A DNA stretch of 64,000 nucleotides, from NCBI RefSeq assembly GCF_013523055.1, contig NZ_JAAMQM010000015.1, positions 62,001-126,000 of the forward strand. Direction: 5' to 3'. Of this stretch, positions 17,381 through 25,677 are shown piece after piece (the stretch's first letter is position 1; every line of letters begins with the position of its first letter). Under the pieces are notes generated by a model. It had not been told where the DNA came from and did no database searches. It was given only the letters and a program-made list of their open reading frames with translations. Origin of the DNA: Pseudomonas capeferrum (GTDB taxonomy: Bacteria > Pseudomonadota > Gammaproteobacteria > Pseudomonadales > Pseudomonadaceae). The position numbers and the translations under genes are program-made.

Positions 17381-18274
17381 TCAGGCTTTCAATGCCAGGA
17401 TTCGGCGCGCACCGTTCAGCACGATGAGGCCAACGACCGTGCCAATCACCAAATCTGGGTAGGGAGAACCTGTCCATGCAACCAAAGCACCTGCGACGAT
17501 AACGCCAAGGTTCGCGAGCACATCGTTGGCCGAAAAAATCCAACTCGCTTTCATGTGTGCACCACCTTCGCGGTGGCCATAGATCATCAAGAGACAGCTG
17601 ACGTTGGCAATCAGTGCGACTAAGCCAATCCCCATCATCAACATCGACTCAGGTTCGCTGCCGTAGAGAAAGCGTCTAGCCACTTCCACCAGTACACCCA
17701 GAGCCAACACGATCTGAAAGAAACCCGCCAGGTGCGCAGCGCGAACCTGCAGCCGTGCACCCCGGCCGACCGCAAAGAGAGCCAGGCCATAGACGGCAGC
17801 ATCAGCAAACATGTCCAGCGAGTCGGCAATCAGGCCCGTCGACTGGGCGATCAAGCCTGCGCCCATCTCGATGACAAACATCGCGGCATTGATACCGAGC
17901 AGGATTTTGAGCGTGCTGGCCTCCTTGGAAGCAGTCAGCTCTTCACTGGCGCTATTGGCCGAAGCTGCTTCCTGACTGGCCGGTTGAGTACCCAGCAACG
18001 TTGCCCCCAGGCCAAGTGACTCCAGCTTGGTCGCGATCTGGTCAACCGGACCGTCATGGAAAGCGCGTACCTGTCTGCTGGTCAGATCAAAGGACAACGA
18101 ATTGAGCTCAGGCAAGCCATTCAGCGCGAGCCGAATCATTCGTTCTTCTGAAGGGCAATCCATCTTGGGCACAGAAAAACTGCTGACCCATGTTCCTTCA
18201 TTCGACGACGCGGTTGCCGCTTCAGTGGTTGCCGACACTGGGCCACAGCCACAGGATTTCTCACAAGAACTCAT
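17381..18274 (-). CDS. Cation diffusion facilitator with N-terminal metal-binding-like domain
   Basis: 297 aa. Residues 1-100 contain SCGCGP and an HMA-like fold starting VPKMDCPSEE. From about residue 115, transmembrane segments of a CDF (CzcD-type) exporter follow, with the helix motifs SLDMFADAAVYGLAL (metal-site Asp residues) and WIFSANDVLANLGVIVAGALV. CDF proteins export Zn, Cd or similar ions in exchange for protons. The gene is divergent from the MerR regulator, with a MerR-type operator between them (18308-18338). Likely substrate Cd, Zn or Pb; the exact ion cannot be read from sequence. Confidence 0.85.
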   Translation of the reverse strand: MSSCEKSCGCGPVSATTEAATASSNEGTWVSSFSVPKMDCPSEERMIRLALNGLPELNSLSFDLTSRQVRAFHDGPVDQIATKLESLGLGATLLGTQPASQEAASANSASEELTASKEASTLKILLGINAAMFVIEMGAGLIAQSTGLIADSLDMFADAAVYGLALFAVGRGARLQVRAAHLAGFFQIVLALGVLVEVARRFLYGSEPESMLMMGIGLVALIANVSCLLMIYGHREGGAHMKASWIFSANDVLANLGVIVAGALVAWTGSPYPDLVIGTVVGLIVLNGARRILALKA

Positions 18275-18307
18275 GATCCGTTGCTCCTATTGGACTTGAT
18301 TCTGCCG

Positions 18308-18338
18308 ATTGAAAACCATATAGCAGGTATAGGGTCAA
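18308..18338 (-). promoter_or_regulatory. MerR-type promoter/operator for the CDF gene
   Basis: On the minus strand -35 TTGACC (18333-18338) and -10 TTCAAT (18308-18313) are 19 bp apart, the overlong spacing typical of MerR-controlled promoters. The spacer holds the near-palindrome ACCATATA GCAGG TATAGGGT (18315-18335). Confidence 0.85.
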
Positions 18339-18375
18339 GCATGGATATACTGGCTTTTTTACCAAGGGGCAGATA

Positions 18376-18783
18376 ATGCGCATTGGCCAACTTGCACAGC
18401 TGGCGGGGGTGGACATTCAGACGATCCGTTTTTATGAACGCCAGGGACTGCTTCCCCCTCCTAACCGCCAGGACAACGGCTATCGAACCTATAAAGCAGA
18501 CCATGCGGAAAGACTGCTGTTCATTCGCCGATGCCGCTCTTTTGGCATGTCACTGGAAGAAATTGGTGTTTTGCAGAGCTATCAGGAACAGCCGCAGCAA
18601 CCCTGCACGGCGATCAATGCGCTCCTTGATACACATATCACCCAGGTAAGGGCTCAGATCGCATCCCTGCACGCCCTCGAAAACCAGTTGGTGACGTTGC
18701 GGAGCTGCTGCGATAACGAACGACAAAGCCTGGACTGCGGAATACTTTCGGGCCTGCTGGAGGGCGACAAAACTCTTTCGTAA
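18376..18783 (+). CDS. MerR-family metal regulator (CadR/PbrR type)
   Basis: 135 aa. N-terminal winged HTH (MRIGQLAQLAGVDIQTIRFYERQGLLPP), dimerisation helix, and metal-site cysteines at 77, 111/112 and 121 (EQPCTA, SCCDNE, LDCGIL), the arrangement of CadR/PbrR sensors for Cd or Pb. It would activate the two promoters with 19-bp spacers at 18308-18338 and 18828-18858, both carrying the TATAGGGT half-site. Confidence 0.9.
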   Translation: MRIGQLAQLAGVDIQTIRFYERQGLLPPPNRQDNGYRTYKADHAERLLFIRRCRSFGMSLEEIGVLQSYQEQPQQPCTAINALLDTHITQVRAQIASLHALENQLVTLRSCCDNERQSLDCGILSGLLEGDKTLS

Positions 18784-18827
18784 TTCACGGCTTAAAGTCA
18801 TTTTCGCGGCGCCTCAATCCATAGCGC

Positions 18828-18858
18828 TTGACCCTATAGCGGCTATAGGGTGTTCACT
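18828..18858 (+). promoter_or_regulatory. Second MerR-type promoter with perfect operator
   Basis: -35 TTGACC (18828-18833), 19-bp spacer, -10 TTCACT (18853-18858). The spacer contains the perfect dyad ACCCTATA GCGGC TATAGGGT (18831-18851). It drives the DUF3703-lspA-araC-desaturase genes. Confidence 0.85.
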
Positions 18859-18887
18859 TGCCCATCTGCTGCGTAAGTGAGATCCAG

Positions 18888-19230
18888 ATGAATACCGCCC
18901 TTCGCATTGCCATCGATGAGGCCTTCTTTCGGGCAAGGAAAGCACTCGATGCGCCAACCGAGGCTTTCCCTTGGCTGGAACGAGTCCACCATTTTGAGCC
19001 AGCGACTGCCTGTTCTTCATGCTCAGAGTCATTGGCTGATGCTGAGGGCTGGCTGGCAGTTGCGCGACTTTCGGGAGATGCTCAGCCAAATACCGCGAAT
19101 CATGGCGGCCCTGCTGTTCTCAAAGATCTGGGTGCCGCTCGGTAACACCGGGCGCGCCAGGGTCAGTGCTTTCGCGCCAATGCCCCTCTCACAGGAGTTG
19201 CAGCGACTTCTTGAAGGAGAGACGCGATGA
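18888..19230 (+). pseudogene. DUF3703-like gene with a frameshift
   Basis: The first frame reads MNTALRIAIDEAFFRARKAL up to WLERVHH (from ATG 18888). The conserved remainder (LSQRLPVLHAQSHWLMLRAG, then RIMAALLFSKIWVPLGNTG and SAFAPMPLS) is in the next frame. Removing one T from the TTTT run at 18992-18995 joins both into one DUF3703-type protein of about 113 aa. The reconstructed stop overlaps lspA (ATGA at 19227). Either a true inactivating insertion or a sequencing error in a short homopolymer. DUF3703 proteins are often encoded beside metal-resistance genes; function unknown. Confidence 0.75.
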
Positions 19231-19736
19231 GTTCGTCTCCTAAAAGGTCGCCTTTCGTTGCTCCATGGTTTTGGTGGACGCTATCGCTGGGCATTGCCTC
19301 GGCCGATCAAGCGTTCAAGACTGCAACTGAGGGCTCACTCCCAGTTGGCACCGTAATTCCTCTCGCCCCGTTCTTCAATCTGGTTCATTTCTGGAATACC
19401 GGTGCAGCGTTCAGCTTCCTGGCTGATGCAGGTGGTTGGCAGCGTTATTTTTTCATCGTCATCGCCTTGGTCGTTTCGATGGTGCTGGCTCTGATATTGC
19501 GTAAACCCAGAGCCAACAGCGAAGCCTTGGGCTATAGCCTCATCTTGGGCGGGGCAGTTGGGAATCTGATTGATCGCGCATTTCGAGGCCATGTAATCGA
19601 CTACCTGAATTTTTACTGGCAGTCCTGGCATTGGCCTGCGTTTAACTTGGCGGACATCGGCATCGTGGTCGGTGCCACCACATTGGTCCTGAGCAGTGTG
19701 CTGAGTCCAAACGCAGAACTGGACCGGGGCAGATAA
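19227..19736 (+). CDS. lspA: Signal peptidase II (lipoprotein signal peptidase) homologue
   Basis: 169 aa, four predicted membrane spans. It has LspA motifs NTGAAFSFL, GGAVGNLIDRAFRGHVIDYL (first catalytic Asp) and FNLADIGIVVG (second catalytic Asp). LspA homologues are known cassette members in lead and cadmium resistance operons (PbrB/PbrC type), so this is probably not the housekeeping enzyme. Starts at ATGA overlapping the DUF3703 stop, and its own stop overlaps the next ATG. Confidence 0.9.
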   Translation: MSSSPKRSPFVAPWFWWTLSLGIASADQAFKTATEGSLPVGTVIPLAPFFNLVHFWNTGAAFSFLADAGGWQRYFFIVIALVVSMVLALILRKPRANSEALGYSLILGGAVGNLIDRAFRGHVIDYLNFYWQSWHWPAFNLADIGIVVGATTLVLSSVLSPNAELDRGR

Positions 19737-20482
19737 TGCGAAGTTCAGATGCCGGAGAAGTGGCTCGTTGGTCAGGCCATGTGTGGGTCGGCCCCGGTAT
19801 CGGTGTCTTTTTCGGCTATGCCGGCCACCAGGATTGGCACCGCCATCAAGCGCATCAAATTGCAGTAGGGCTCGACGCTGCGATAACGGTTGAAGCCCCG
19901 TTGGACAGGCTGTCAGGGAATGCCATCTTCATTCCGGCAGGCTTGAAGCACCGGCTCAGTGCCGGGCATGTCCTGTCGATCTACCTGGATGTGTTGTCCG
20001 ATGAGGCCCGAACCTTGCAGGTGAGTGAAACCGCGAGGCTGATGGAGATCCTCCCGGCCGACGTTGCGGCGACCGTTGAGGCTTTGAGCACATCGGGGCA
20101 TTCGGCAGTCCAGTTGCGAATGCAGGTACGGCAACTGCTGCGGCTTCCTGATCCGCCGATCTGTGATCCTCGCTTGACCAGAATCACCACGGCTCTGCGT
20201 GAAGGCCAAATGGGGCGTGAGGCAATGGCTGCGTTGGTGCATTTGTCTCCCACGCGCTTTTCCCATTGGTTTGTAGAGCAAACCGGCCTGCCGTTGCGCA
20301 GCTACGTCAAATGGCTGCGCCTCACCCAAGCCCTGCAACACCTGGCCAAAGGGGTACGGTTGACCGAGGCCGCTCATGCGGCGGGCTTTTCCGACTCCGC
20401 GCATTTCTCCCGAACATTCAGAGCGCTGCTGGGCATCGATCCGTCCTCCGCCCTAGTTGAGGTCGAACTCCAAGAGTCTTAG
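19736..20482 (+). CDS. AraC-family transcriptional regulator
   Basis: 248 aa. N-terminal cupin-like sensor with HRHQAHQIAVGL and IFIPAGLKHRL; C-terminal AraC double HTH (MAALVHLSPTRFSHWFVEQTG, then LTEAAHAAGFSDSAHFSRTF). It overlaps lspA by one base (TAATG). It probably controls the neighbouring genes; inducer unknown. Confidence 0.88.
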   Translation: MRSSDAGEVARWSGHVWVGPGIGVFFGYAGHQDWHRHQAHQIAVGLDAAITVEAPLDRLSGNAIFIPAGLKHRLSAGHVLSIYLDVLSDEARTLQVSETARLMEILPADVAATVEALSTSGHSAVQLRMQVRQLLRLPDPPICDPRLTRITTALREGQMGREAMAALVHLSPTRFSHWFVEQTGLPLRSYVKWLRLTQALQHLAKGVRLTEAAHAAGFSDSAHFSRTFRALLGIDPSSALVEVELQES

Positions 20483-20550
20483 CTCTTTCGTTCAAGTCGC
20501 ACGTCGCTCTCTCCCTATACCGTGAAGGCTCTCTGCACAGGAGCTGAGTG

Positions 20551-21417
20551 ATGCCTATTTCTCTACGATTCGCCCTACGCTGGTTAAGCTACCCGCTTGT
20601 GTTTGGTGGCAGCACCGCCTTCATGGTCTGGGCCTTGTACGCTGGAGTACCGTACTGGCCCACCAAACCCTTGGTTGCCGCAGTCGGTCTATTGGCTGTC
20701 GCAGGACTAGAGCGTGTCCAGCCGTTCCGGGAGGGCTGGCTGCACGATCACCAGGACACCCTGACGGACCTGGTGCACATGCTGGTAAATCTTTCCGTCA
20801 TCCAATTCACCGCCGAAATCCTGGCCAGGCTGGGCGATGCCGTGCCGGCTGCAGTTCGTCTCTTCCCAGTTGAGAGCCCACTGTGGCTGCAACTGCTGCT
20901 GGTCGCCGCCGTGCTCGATCTGAGCCTTTACGGTATGCACCGAGTCAGTCACCACGTCCCCTGGCTGTGGCGCTTTCATATGATTCACCACAGCGCCGAG
21001 CGCTTGTACTGGATGAACGGGCAGCGGCGGCACCCGCTGCATGCCGCACTCATGGCCGGCCCTGGGTTGGTGGTGTTGTTTGCATCCGGCGCACCTTCAG
21101 TAGTAGTTGCCACTTGGTTCGGTATCCTGACCGTGCATCTGGCCTTCCAGCACTCGAACCTCGATTATCGGGTGGGTTGGCTGCGGTATGTTCTCGGAGT
21201 CGCCGAGATTCATCGCTGGCATCACAAGCGCGACTTTGAGGATGCCCAGGTGAACTTTGGTGAGTTTCTGATGGTGTGGGATCGGATCTTCGGCACCTTC
21301 TACGACAGCACTGGAACGCTGGGCGACGCCAATGTCGGCTTGCGTGAGAGGGACTACCCCAAGGGTTACCTTGGTCAGTTGGCCGAACCCTTTGGGCGAG
21401 GCCGAGCACGCACATAG
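20551..21417 (+). CDS. Sterol desaturase / fatty acid hydroxylase family membrane protein
   Basis: About 288 aa integral membrane di-iron enzyme. The histidine boxes are HRVSHH, HMIHHS and HRWHHKRDF, with several transmembrane spans in the first half and between boxes. ATG 20551 (AGGAG 8 bases upstream) is preferred to GTG 20548. This family oxidises lipids or sterol-like substrates. Its presence in a metal cassette is unusual; it may modify membrane lipids. Last gene before the right transposon end. Confidence 0.85.
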   Translation: MPISLRFALRWLSYPLVFGGSTAFMVWALYAGVPYWPTKPLVAAVGLLAVAGLERVQPFREGWLHDHQDTLTDLVHMLVNLSVIQFTAEILARLGDAVPAAVRLFPVESPLWLQLLLVAAVLDLSLYGMHRVSHHVPWLWRFHMIHHSAERLYWMNGQRRHPLHAALMAGPGLVVLFASGAPSVVVATWFGILTVHLAFQHSNLDYRVGWLRYVLGVAEIHRWHHKRDFEDAQVNFGEFLMVWDRIFGTFYDSTGTLGDANVGLRERDYPKGYLGQLAEPFGRGRART

Positions 21418-21532
21418 CGTAGGGCCTCAACGATTCCTGCAACCTGTTGACTGTGTCATTGCAAAGTGAGCGTGCTCCGATCTGCTCGAAGCAGGGCAGT
21501 CAGTGGATACTTTGGACTCAACATCGCCTACC

Positions 21533-21702
21533 TGTCATTTGCAGCTAATGCTGGCTGGCGGCGATGGAATGCAGGTCGGCATGGATCAATGCAGGTTCAT
21601 TCGCAGTTAATGCTGGTTCGCCGGGCCGGACAGTCGCAGTTAATCCTGGCCGAAAATCGCCTTGATTGCAGGTCGGGGTGTTTTCGTTTGCAGGTCGTTA
21701 CA
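21533..21702 (-). repeat. Right terminal inverted repeat (~170 bp)
   Basis: Reverse complement of the left end with the same TGTAACGACCTGCAAACG terminus, TGCAGGTCG motifs and TAATGCTGG boxes. The spacing of motifs is conserved between the two ends. Confidence 0.85.
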
Positions 21703-21708
21703 GCTAGC
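21703..21708 (+). repeat. Target site duplication, right copy (GCTAGC)
   Basis: Second copy of the six bases seen at 13821-13826, directly after CGTTACA. Confidence 0.9.
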
Positions 21709-22393
21709 GGCGCAGGATGATGATGACCCGCTGATGAGTGGTGGTGCAGATGACGACTTGCTAGAAGAGGACCTGCAGAGCTTGTCGCTCAGCTCGTTCG
21801 GCCCTGGGCAGGAGGTGGAACTGGAGGAAGATTTCCTCACCATAGTACCTGGGCACTCAGGGAGTGATGACGTCGATGATGTGGATGATGTGTTCGGCGC
21901 CTTCGCGCTCAGTGAGTCCTCGAACGTGGACACAGCCGAGCACACGGTGAATGCAACTGCAGGAAAGGAAGGGCCGGGCGCTTCGCTCATACAGACCGAT
22001 GCTGATCCAGGCATACCGACGCCGGTGGCGGTAGCCATACCTGATCCTGATGCAACTCCAACTAAAAGGACTAGCCCTGCTGCCGAAGCCGCGGCGCTCA
22101 GGGCTCTTGAAGAAGCGGGCGCCAACTTCACCGCATTCGTAGCACCGAGGAAGAAAAAGCCAGGCCCTGCTGAACAGCTGGAGAGTATCCGCGCAGCAAT
22201 AAAAGCGGCAGAAATACCGATCTGTGGGACAAGGGATGGATTTGATTACGTGTTGGAGTCGGACCTGATGGCCTACGACCCAAAACTGAAATTGAGCACG
22301 CTGGTTCGGGCGGAGAAGTTGCCTACTGTCGAGGCTAAGCCAGGCGTGGTAATGGTGGGCATTCCGGTGGCGCCGATGCAGCTGGACCTTTGA
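21709..22393 (+). pseudogene. TraI-like relaxase, displaced 3' part
   Basis: After excision, ...GAA TCG CTA | GCG GCG CAG GAT... continues the frame of 11986-13826, giving ESLAAQDDDD and so on. The first 110 residues are an acidic disordered linker; the last 75 (GPAEQLESIRAAIKAAEIPICGTRDG and following) form a compact domain like the C-terminal domain of TraI_2/MobH relaxases. No ribosome site is visible here, although a fusion frame starting inside the transposon end at 21662 is open. Confidence 0.8.
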
Positions 22394-22406
22394 TGAGCTG
22401 CCGGCT

Positions 22407-22457
22407 GTGATCATGACTCCCTGGCCGACATCAAGAAAGCCAGGGAGCCATGATCAC
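22407..22457. terminator. Bidirectional stem-loop between convergent genes
   Basis: GTGATCATGACTCCCTGGC pairs with GCCAGGGAGCCATGATCAC, 19 bp with one mismatch and a 13-base loop. It overlaps the stop of the minus-strand gene ending at 22454. There is no long T-run. Confidence 0.7.
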
Positions 22458-22909
22458 TCGTTCATTTCAGCAAATTGCCGCTCGCTCATGTTGCTGAGCA
22501 GTTTGAAGAACTGCACCCGCGACACCTGGTTAAATTCCTTGATTTGTACCGACAGCATCACATCAGCAGCTGCGGCTTCACTCATCTGGGACGTGAAGGG
22601 AATGGGTTCAGGTGCGTAGTACACCTTACCGGGATCAGCCTTCAAAGCAGCATCCATCACTTGCTCGACTTCCGCGTAGCGGTGGGGAGAAGCGACAGTC
22701 AGAAAAACACCATCGTAAACGCTGTAATTGCCCCCAGAATCCTCGACCAATGCTGCCATCAGAGGCCAAGTATTCTCCGCACCATCGGTCCAGGAGCCAC
22801 CCGATTTGGGAGTGGCGAAGAAGATAACCTTGCGAGTGGCAGCTTCTTCGAGGTGTTTGAGAATGGAGCTCAAATGAGAGCCCCTGTTGGTCATACGCGT
22901 CGCTGACAT
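22454..22909 (-). CDS. Hypothetical protein
   Basis: 151 aa if the start is ATG 22909, chosen because GAGGAAAA lies 8 bases upstream; in-frame ATGs further upstream (22924, 23014) are also possible. Sequence includes RKVIFFATPKSGGSW and YDGVFLTVASPHRYAEVEQV with no family I recognise. It is soluble and mixed alpha/beta in look. Its upstream DNA carries a TTGACA-containing palindrome at 22999-23015. Confidence 0.6.
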   Translation of the reverse strand: MSATRMTNRGSHLSSILKHLEEAATRKVIFFATPKSGGSWTDGAENTWPLMAALVEDSGGNYSVYDGVFLTVASPHRYAEVEQVMDAALKADPGKVYYAPEPIPFTSQMSEAAAADVMLSVQIKEFNQVSRVQFFKLLSNMSERQFAEMNE

Positions 22910-22998
22910 AAATTTTTTCCTCATAGAATGGGCGCACCAGGGAGGTGCATTAATACGGTAACACCATTCATCAGAAAAATTCAACAAGTACTTGACAA

Positions 22999-23015
22999 AT
23001 TGACAAAATGTCAAT
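22999..23015. promoter_or_regulatory. Palindromic operator-like site
   Basis: ATTGACA AAA TGTCAAT, perfect dyad, next to CAAGTACTTG (22985-22994). It lies between the KfrA-like gene's stop and the start of the 22909 gene and overlaps a TTGACA -35-like sequence on the minus strand. Confidence 0.5.
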
Positions 23016-23023
23016 TCAGCAAA

Positions 23024-24052
23024 CTATTTACCCTCGCCAGTCGCTCCTGCCTTACCACCTCTAAAGCCTTCTAGCAGCGCAGCCTGCAGGGTGCTGTTCA
23101 GTTCACGCAGCTCCTTGTTCTGCGCCTCTAGGGCGCTCAAATTCTGCTGGGTAACCTCCAACCGACCGCGGGTCTCTGCAGCATCGTCATTGGCCTTGGA
23201 GCGCTGTACTCTTAATTGATCAGCGAGCGTCAACGCATGCTGCAGCTCCTTGCTGACCTTCTCTGTTTTGCCTCTCTCTTCATCCCGAACCCTGGCGGTC
23301 TCCATCATCAGGTGATTTTCGGTTCTCTCAAGATGCTCCTCTGCGGCAATCCGTGCAGACTCGGCCTTCACACGTGCGGATTCAGTCGCATCGTTTGCTG
23401 CTTGAACCTGCTTCTGTAGGCGCTCAAGTTCCCCACGATGCATGTCCTGGGCACGCTCAATGACGCCGTTGTGCACGTCCTGCAGGCGCTTGATCTCCTC
23501 GCCATGGGCCTGGCTTGAGGCAGTTAGTTTCTTGTTCAGATCTGCTAGCTCAGCTCGAAGCTGCCGAATATCAGCACTCGACTGTTCAAGCTGATCGGTC
23601 AAGCGCTCCTTGTCTGCGATGAGGCCGGCCAGCTCTCGGCGCTGAGCTTCAAGGGCTGACACAGCAGTCAGTTCATTCTCCCGCGATTCCTTGGCTGTCG
23701 CTTCAGCTGCAGCAGTGGCGGCCTCAAACGCCTTGCGCTCAACCTCGTGAGAGCTGGTGGCTGCGCTCAGGGCTACATCCCAGATCTCATCGAGCTTTTC
23801 GCACACGGCGTCAGGAATGCCAGGTCTGCGCAATCTGGCACTCAGCACGGGGCCAATTTCGCTCCAGAATTTCTTGATCTCCTCGTTGACCAGGTTCGGC
23901 GAGGCCTTGAGGTCGTGGTGGATGAAGATGCACTCACGGATATCTGCCTGGCGAACCTCACGCCCAGCATCGAGCAACTCTTTCGCATAACGGTGGACCA
24001 GCTCACGTGTGCCCAGGCGCTTGTCAGGTTGAACTCCGTCGGCGGTCGTCAT
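23024..24052 (-). CDS. KfrA-like DNA-binding coiled-coil protein
   Basis: 342 aa. Residues 1-95 resemble the KfrA N-terminal DNA-binding domain (AGREVRQADIRECIF..NLVNEEIKKFW). From about 105 to 325 the sequence is one long Ala/Glu/Lys/Arg/Gln-rich coiled coil. KfrA-type proteins bind plasmid DNA, autoregulate and form filaments or help partition. The upstream strand (24053-24190) contains its promoter region. It is separate from parAB by 3 kb. Confidence 0.82.
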   Translation of the reverse strand: MTTADGVQPDKRLGTRELVHRYAKELLDAGREVRQADIRECIFIHHDLKASPNLVNEEIKKFWSEIGPVLSARLRRPGIPDAVCEKLDEIWDVALSAATSSHEVERKAFEAATAAAEATAKESRENELTAVSALEAQRRELAGLIADKERLTDQLEQSSADIRQLRAELADLNKKLTASSQAHGEEIKRLQDVHNGVIERAQDMHRGELERLQKQVQAANDATESARVKAESARIAAEEHLERTENHLMMETARVRDEERGKTEKVSKELQHALTLADQLRVQRSKANDDAAETRGRLEVTQQNLSALEAQNKELRELNSTLQAALLEGFRGGKAGATGEGK

Positions 24053-24684
24053 GGCGAATCCTTAATCTGTGATGGGTGTGGCGGGATAACCCCGGCCACG
24101 GCGGCATCATTTGTAGCGCAACGCGCCGGCGCACAGCGTGCTGCAGAGGAAATCGCAGCATAGTGCGACGCCGGGTTAAAATCAATTTCTTATTGATTAT
24201 CATACGATTCTTATTAAAAAATTGGGAAATTCGTGAATATCTCCGATTATCACGAGTTTTTTCAAGCAAGAAAAAACGCCCCTCCAAAAGCGCATCGCTA
24301 TCAGTAGCTGGCTTTTCAAAGAGGCGTTTTTGATTACTCGTTAACCCCTATGAACAAGGGGGTTCTGGCAAATTTGCTTGCGCTGGAGATCAAGTATCAA
24401 CGTCAGCCATAAATGCGAAGCCACGGCCAAAAATGCTAAAGCAAGGCAGCACCGGATCTGCGGGGCACCATAGCTGAAACGAACCATGGACACTTTCAAA
24501 CCCTAGCACAGAGCGGCCGCAACCCGATCATTGCCCGATCAGCTGCAGAAAACCTGCTGTATGGGCAAAGCCTCACTGATGCTCCTGGGTCAAACGCCCA
24601 GGCAAAACCGTCTTGTTGAGCAGTCTGTGCGCCGGCGGTGATCCAGACGTCTGAGGCATGGCTGCCAACGGCGGGAAGTAATTC
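24053..24684. other. Gene-free stretch with a strong hairpin
   Basis: No convincing gene. It contains an AT-rich block (24175-24260) and a long hairpin at 24272-24331: AAAAACGCCCCTC and GAGGCGTTTTT enclosing AAAAGC/GCTTTT, with T-runs on both strands, so probably a bidirectional terminator. Confidence 0.6.
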
Positions 24685-25677
24685 GTGAACTTGGAGGATG
24701 AACGCAACGGTCCAGGAATCAGTTCCGGAAACGTCCTCAGTATTACTTCCGAGGACAGAGCCCCACGGTACCTTGCTCATAAGCCGCGGCGACCACTGGG
24801 ATGTACGGACCCCGAAGACGCTCCTACGTCGATTCTGATCAATTCGCAGGGGCTAACATCGCCAGATTTCACACAGGAGCACGTAAAAAATCCATCTTCT
24901 GGGCTCATCTCAGGATTCAACGGGCGCAACCAACCTGGCTCATCCAACTACTTGATTTCATCGTTAATGCCCCTAAAATCAGGGCTTTCACAACAAAAGA
25001 CTTGCGCTGTGGATCAAGCCAAAAATGCAAAGATTTCTCGTGGGCTGCTGCTCTTGCGCCCTGGGAAGCTGTCCCGAGATGACTTCAAGCAACTGATCCT
25101 ACATAAGGGTTGGCGCATGGCTGATGTGGCATGCCGTTGGTCAATTCGTCCAGAGCACATGAGCCGCATCGCTGCCGACGAGGACAGGGACTTCAAATGG
25201 GACGACCTGGCCCGGGCTTTACCAACGCTGAGCCCAAACGAACAGGCTGCGGTGAAAGCAGCTCGCATGGTGCTGGCGCCACCAGCCAAACGGCAACGCA
25301 AGTTCACTCAGGTACAAGAGGCACCGATCGAGGTGCCAGTAGCGGTCGCAAGCTCTGCAGCTGATGATAAGCCCTTCACTTGGAATCATGATGACGACGA
25401 AGATGACGAAGAGTTCGCAGGGGTCGCCACAGACGGCTATCGCTGGAGGCGCTACCTATCCCGCGGTGCCGAGTTGGTCGTCGACAGCGAGATCGACAAC
25501 TTTGCGACGTTCGGGTCCATTCTGGTAGTGGTTGCAACACGGGAAGGTGTCGATTCGGCTGGAGGCGTACAGGAAGAGTACCAGTGCGAAGCACCATCAG
25601 GCTCGCAGCGATGGTTCGAGCCCGATGAGATTGACGACTGGCTTGTCTACAACGGCAAAACGCGAGACTTACGATGA
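24685..25677 (+). CDS. Hypothetical protein, start uncertain
   Basis: Up to 330 aa from GTG 24685 (GGGA 8 bases upstream); the first 110 residues look poorly conserved and the true start may be nearer ATG 24967. Residues 125-190 (KLSRDDFKQLILHKGWRMAD, then HMSRIAADEDRDFKWDDLARALP) look like a helix-turn-helix domain. An acidic stretch (DDDEDDEEF) and a C-terminal domain with WRRYLSRGAELV and WFEPDEIDDW follow. The stop overlaps the recombinase start (ATGA), so the two probably act together. Confidence 0.6.
   Translation: MNLEDERNGPGISSGNVLSITSEDRAPRYLAHKPRRPLGCTDPEDAPTSILINSQGLTSPDFTQEHVKNPSSGLISGFNGRNQPGSSNYLISSLMPLKSGLSQQKTCAVDQAKNAKISRGLLLLRPGKLSRDDFKQLILHKGWRMADVACRWSIRPEHMSRIAADEDRDFKWDDLARALPTLSPNEQAAVKAARMVLAPPAKRQRKFTQVQEAPIEVPVAVASSAADDKPFTWNHDDDEDDEEFAGVATDGYRWRRYLSRGAELVVDSEIDNFATFGSILVVVATREGVDSAGGVQEEYQCEAPSGSQRWFEPDEIDDWLVYNGKTRDLR

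Larger units (their letters stand above)
13827..21702. mobile_element. Tn552/Tn5053-like transposon with heavy-metal cassette
   Basis: 7876-bp element bounded by TGTAACG...CGTTACA and a 6-bp target duplication. Transposition genes tniB, tniA and a serine resolvase occupy the left part, all on the minus strand. The right part is a metal cassette: CDF exporter and MerR regulator, divergent from one promoter region, then a second MerR-type promoter before a DUF3703 remnant, lspA, an araC-type gene and a sterol-desaturase-like gene. The DDE transposase plus AAA ATPase plus resolvase set and a 6-bp duplication fit the Tn552/Tn5053 group (6-7 bp for Tn552, 5 bp for Tn5053). Exact family name not determined. 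Confidence 0.9.
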
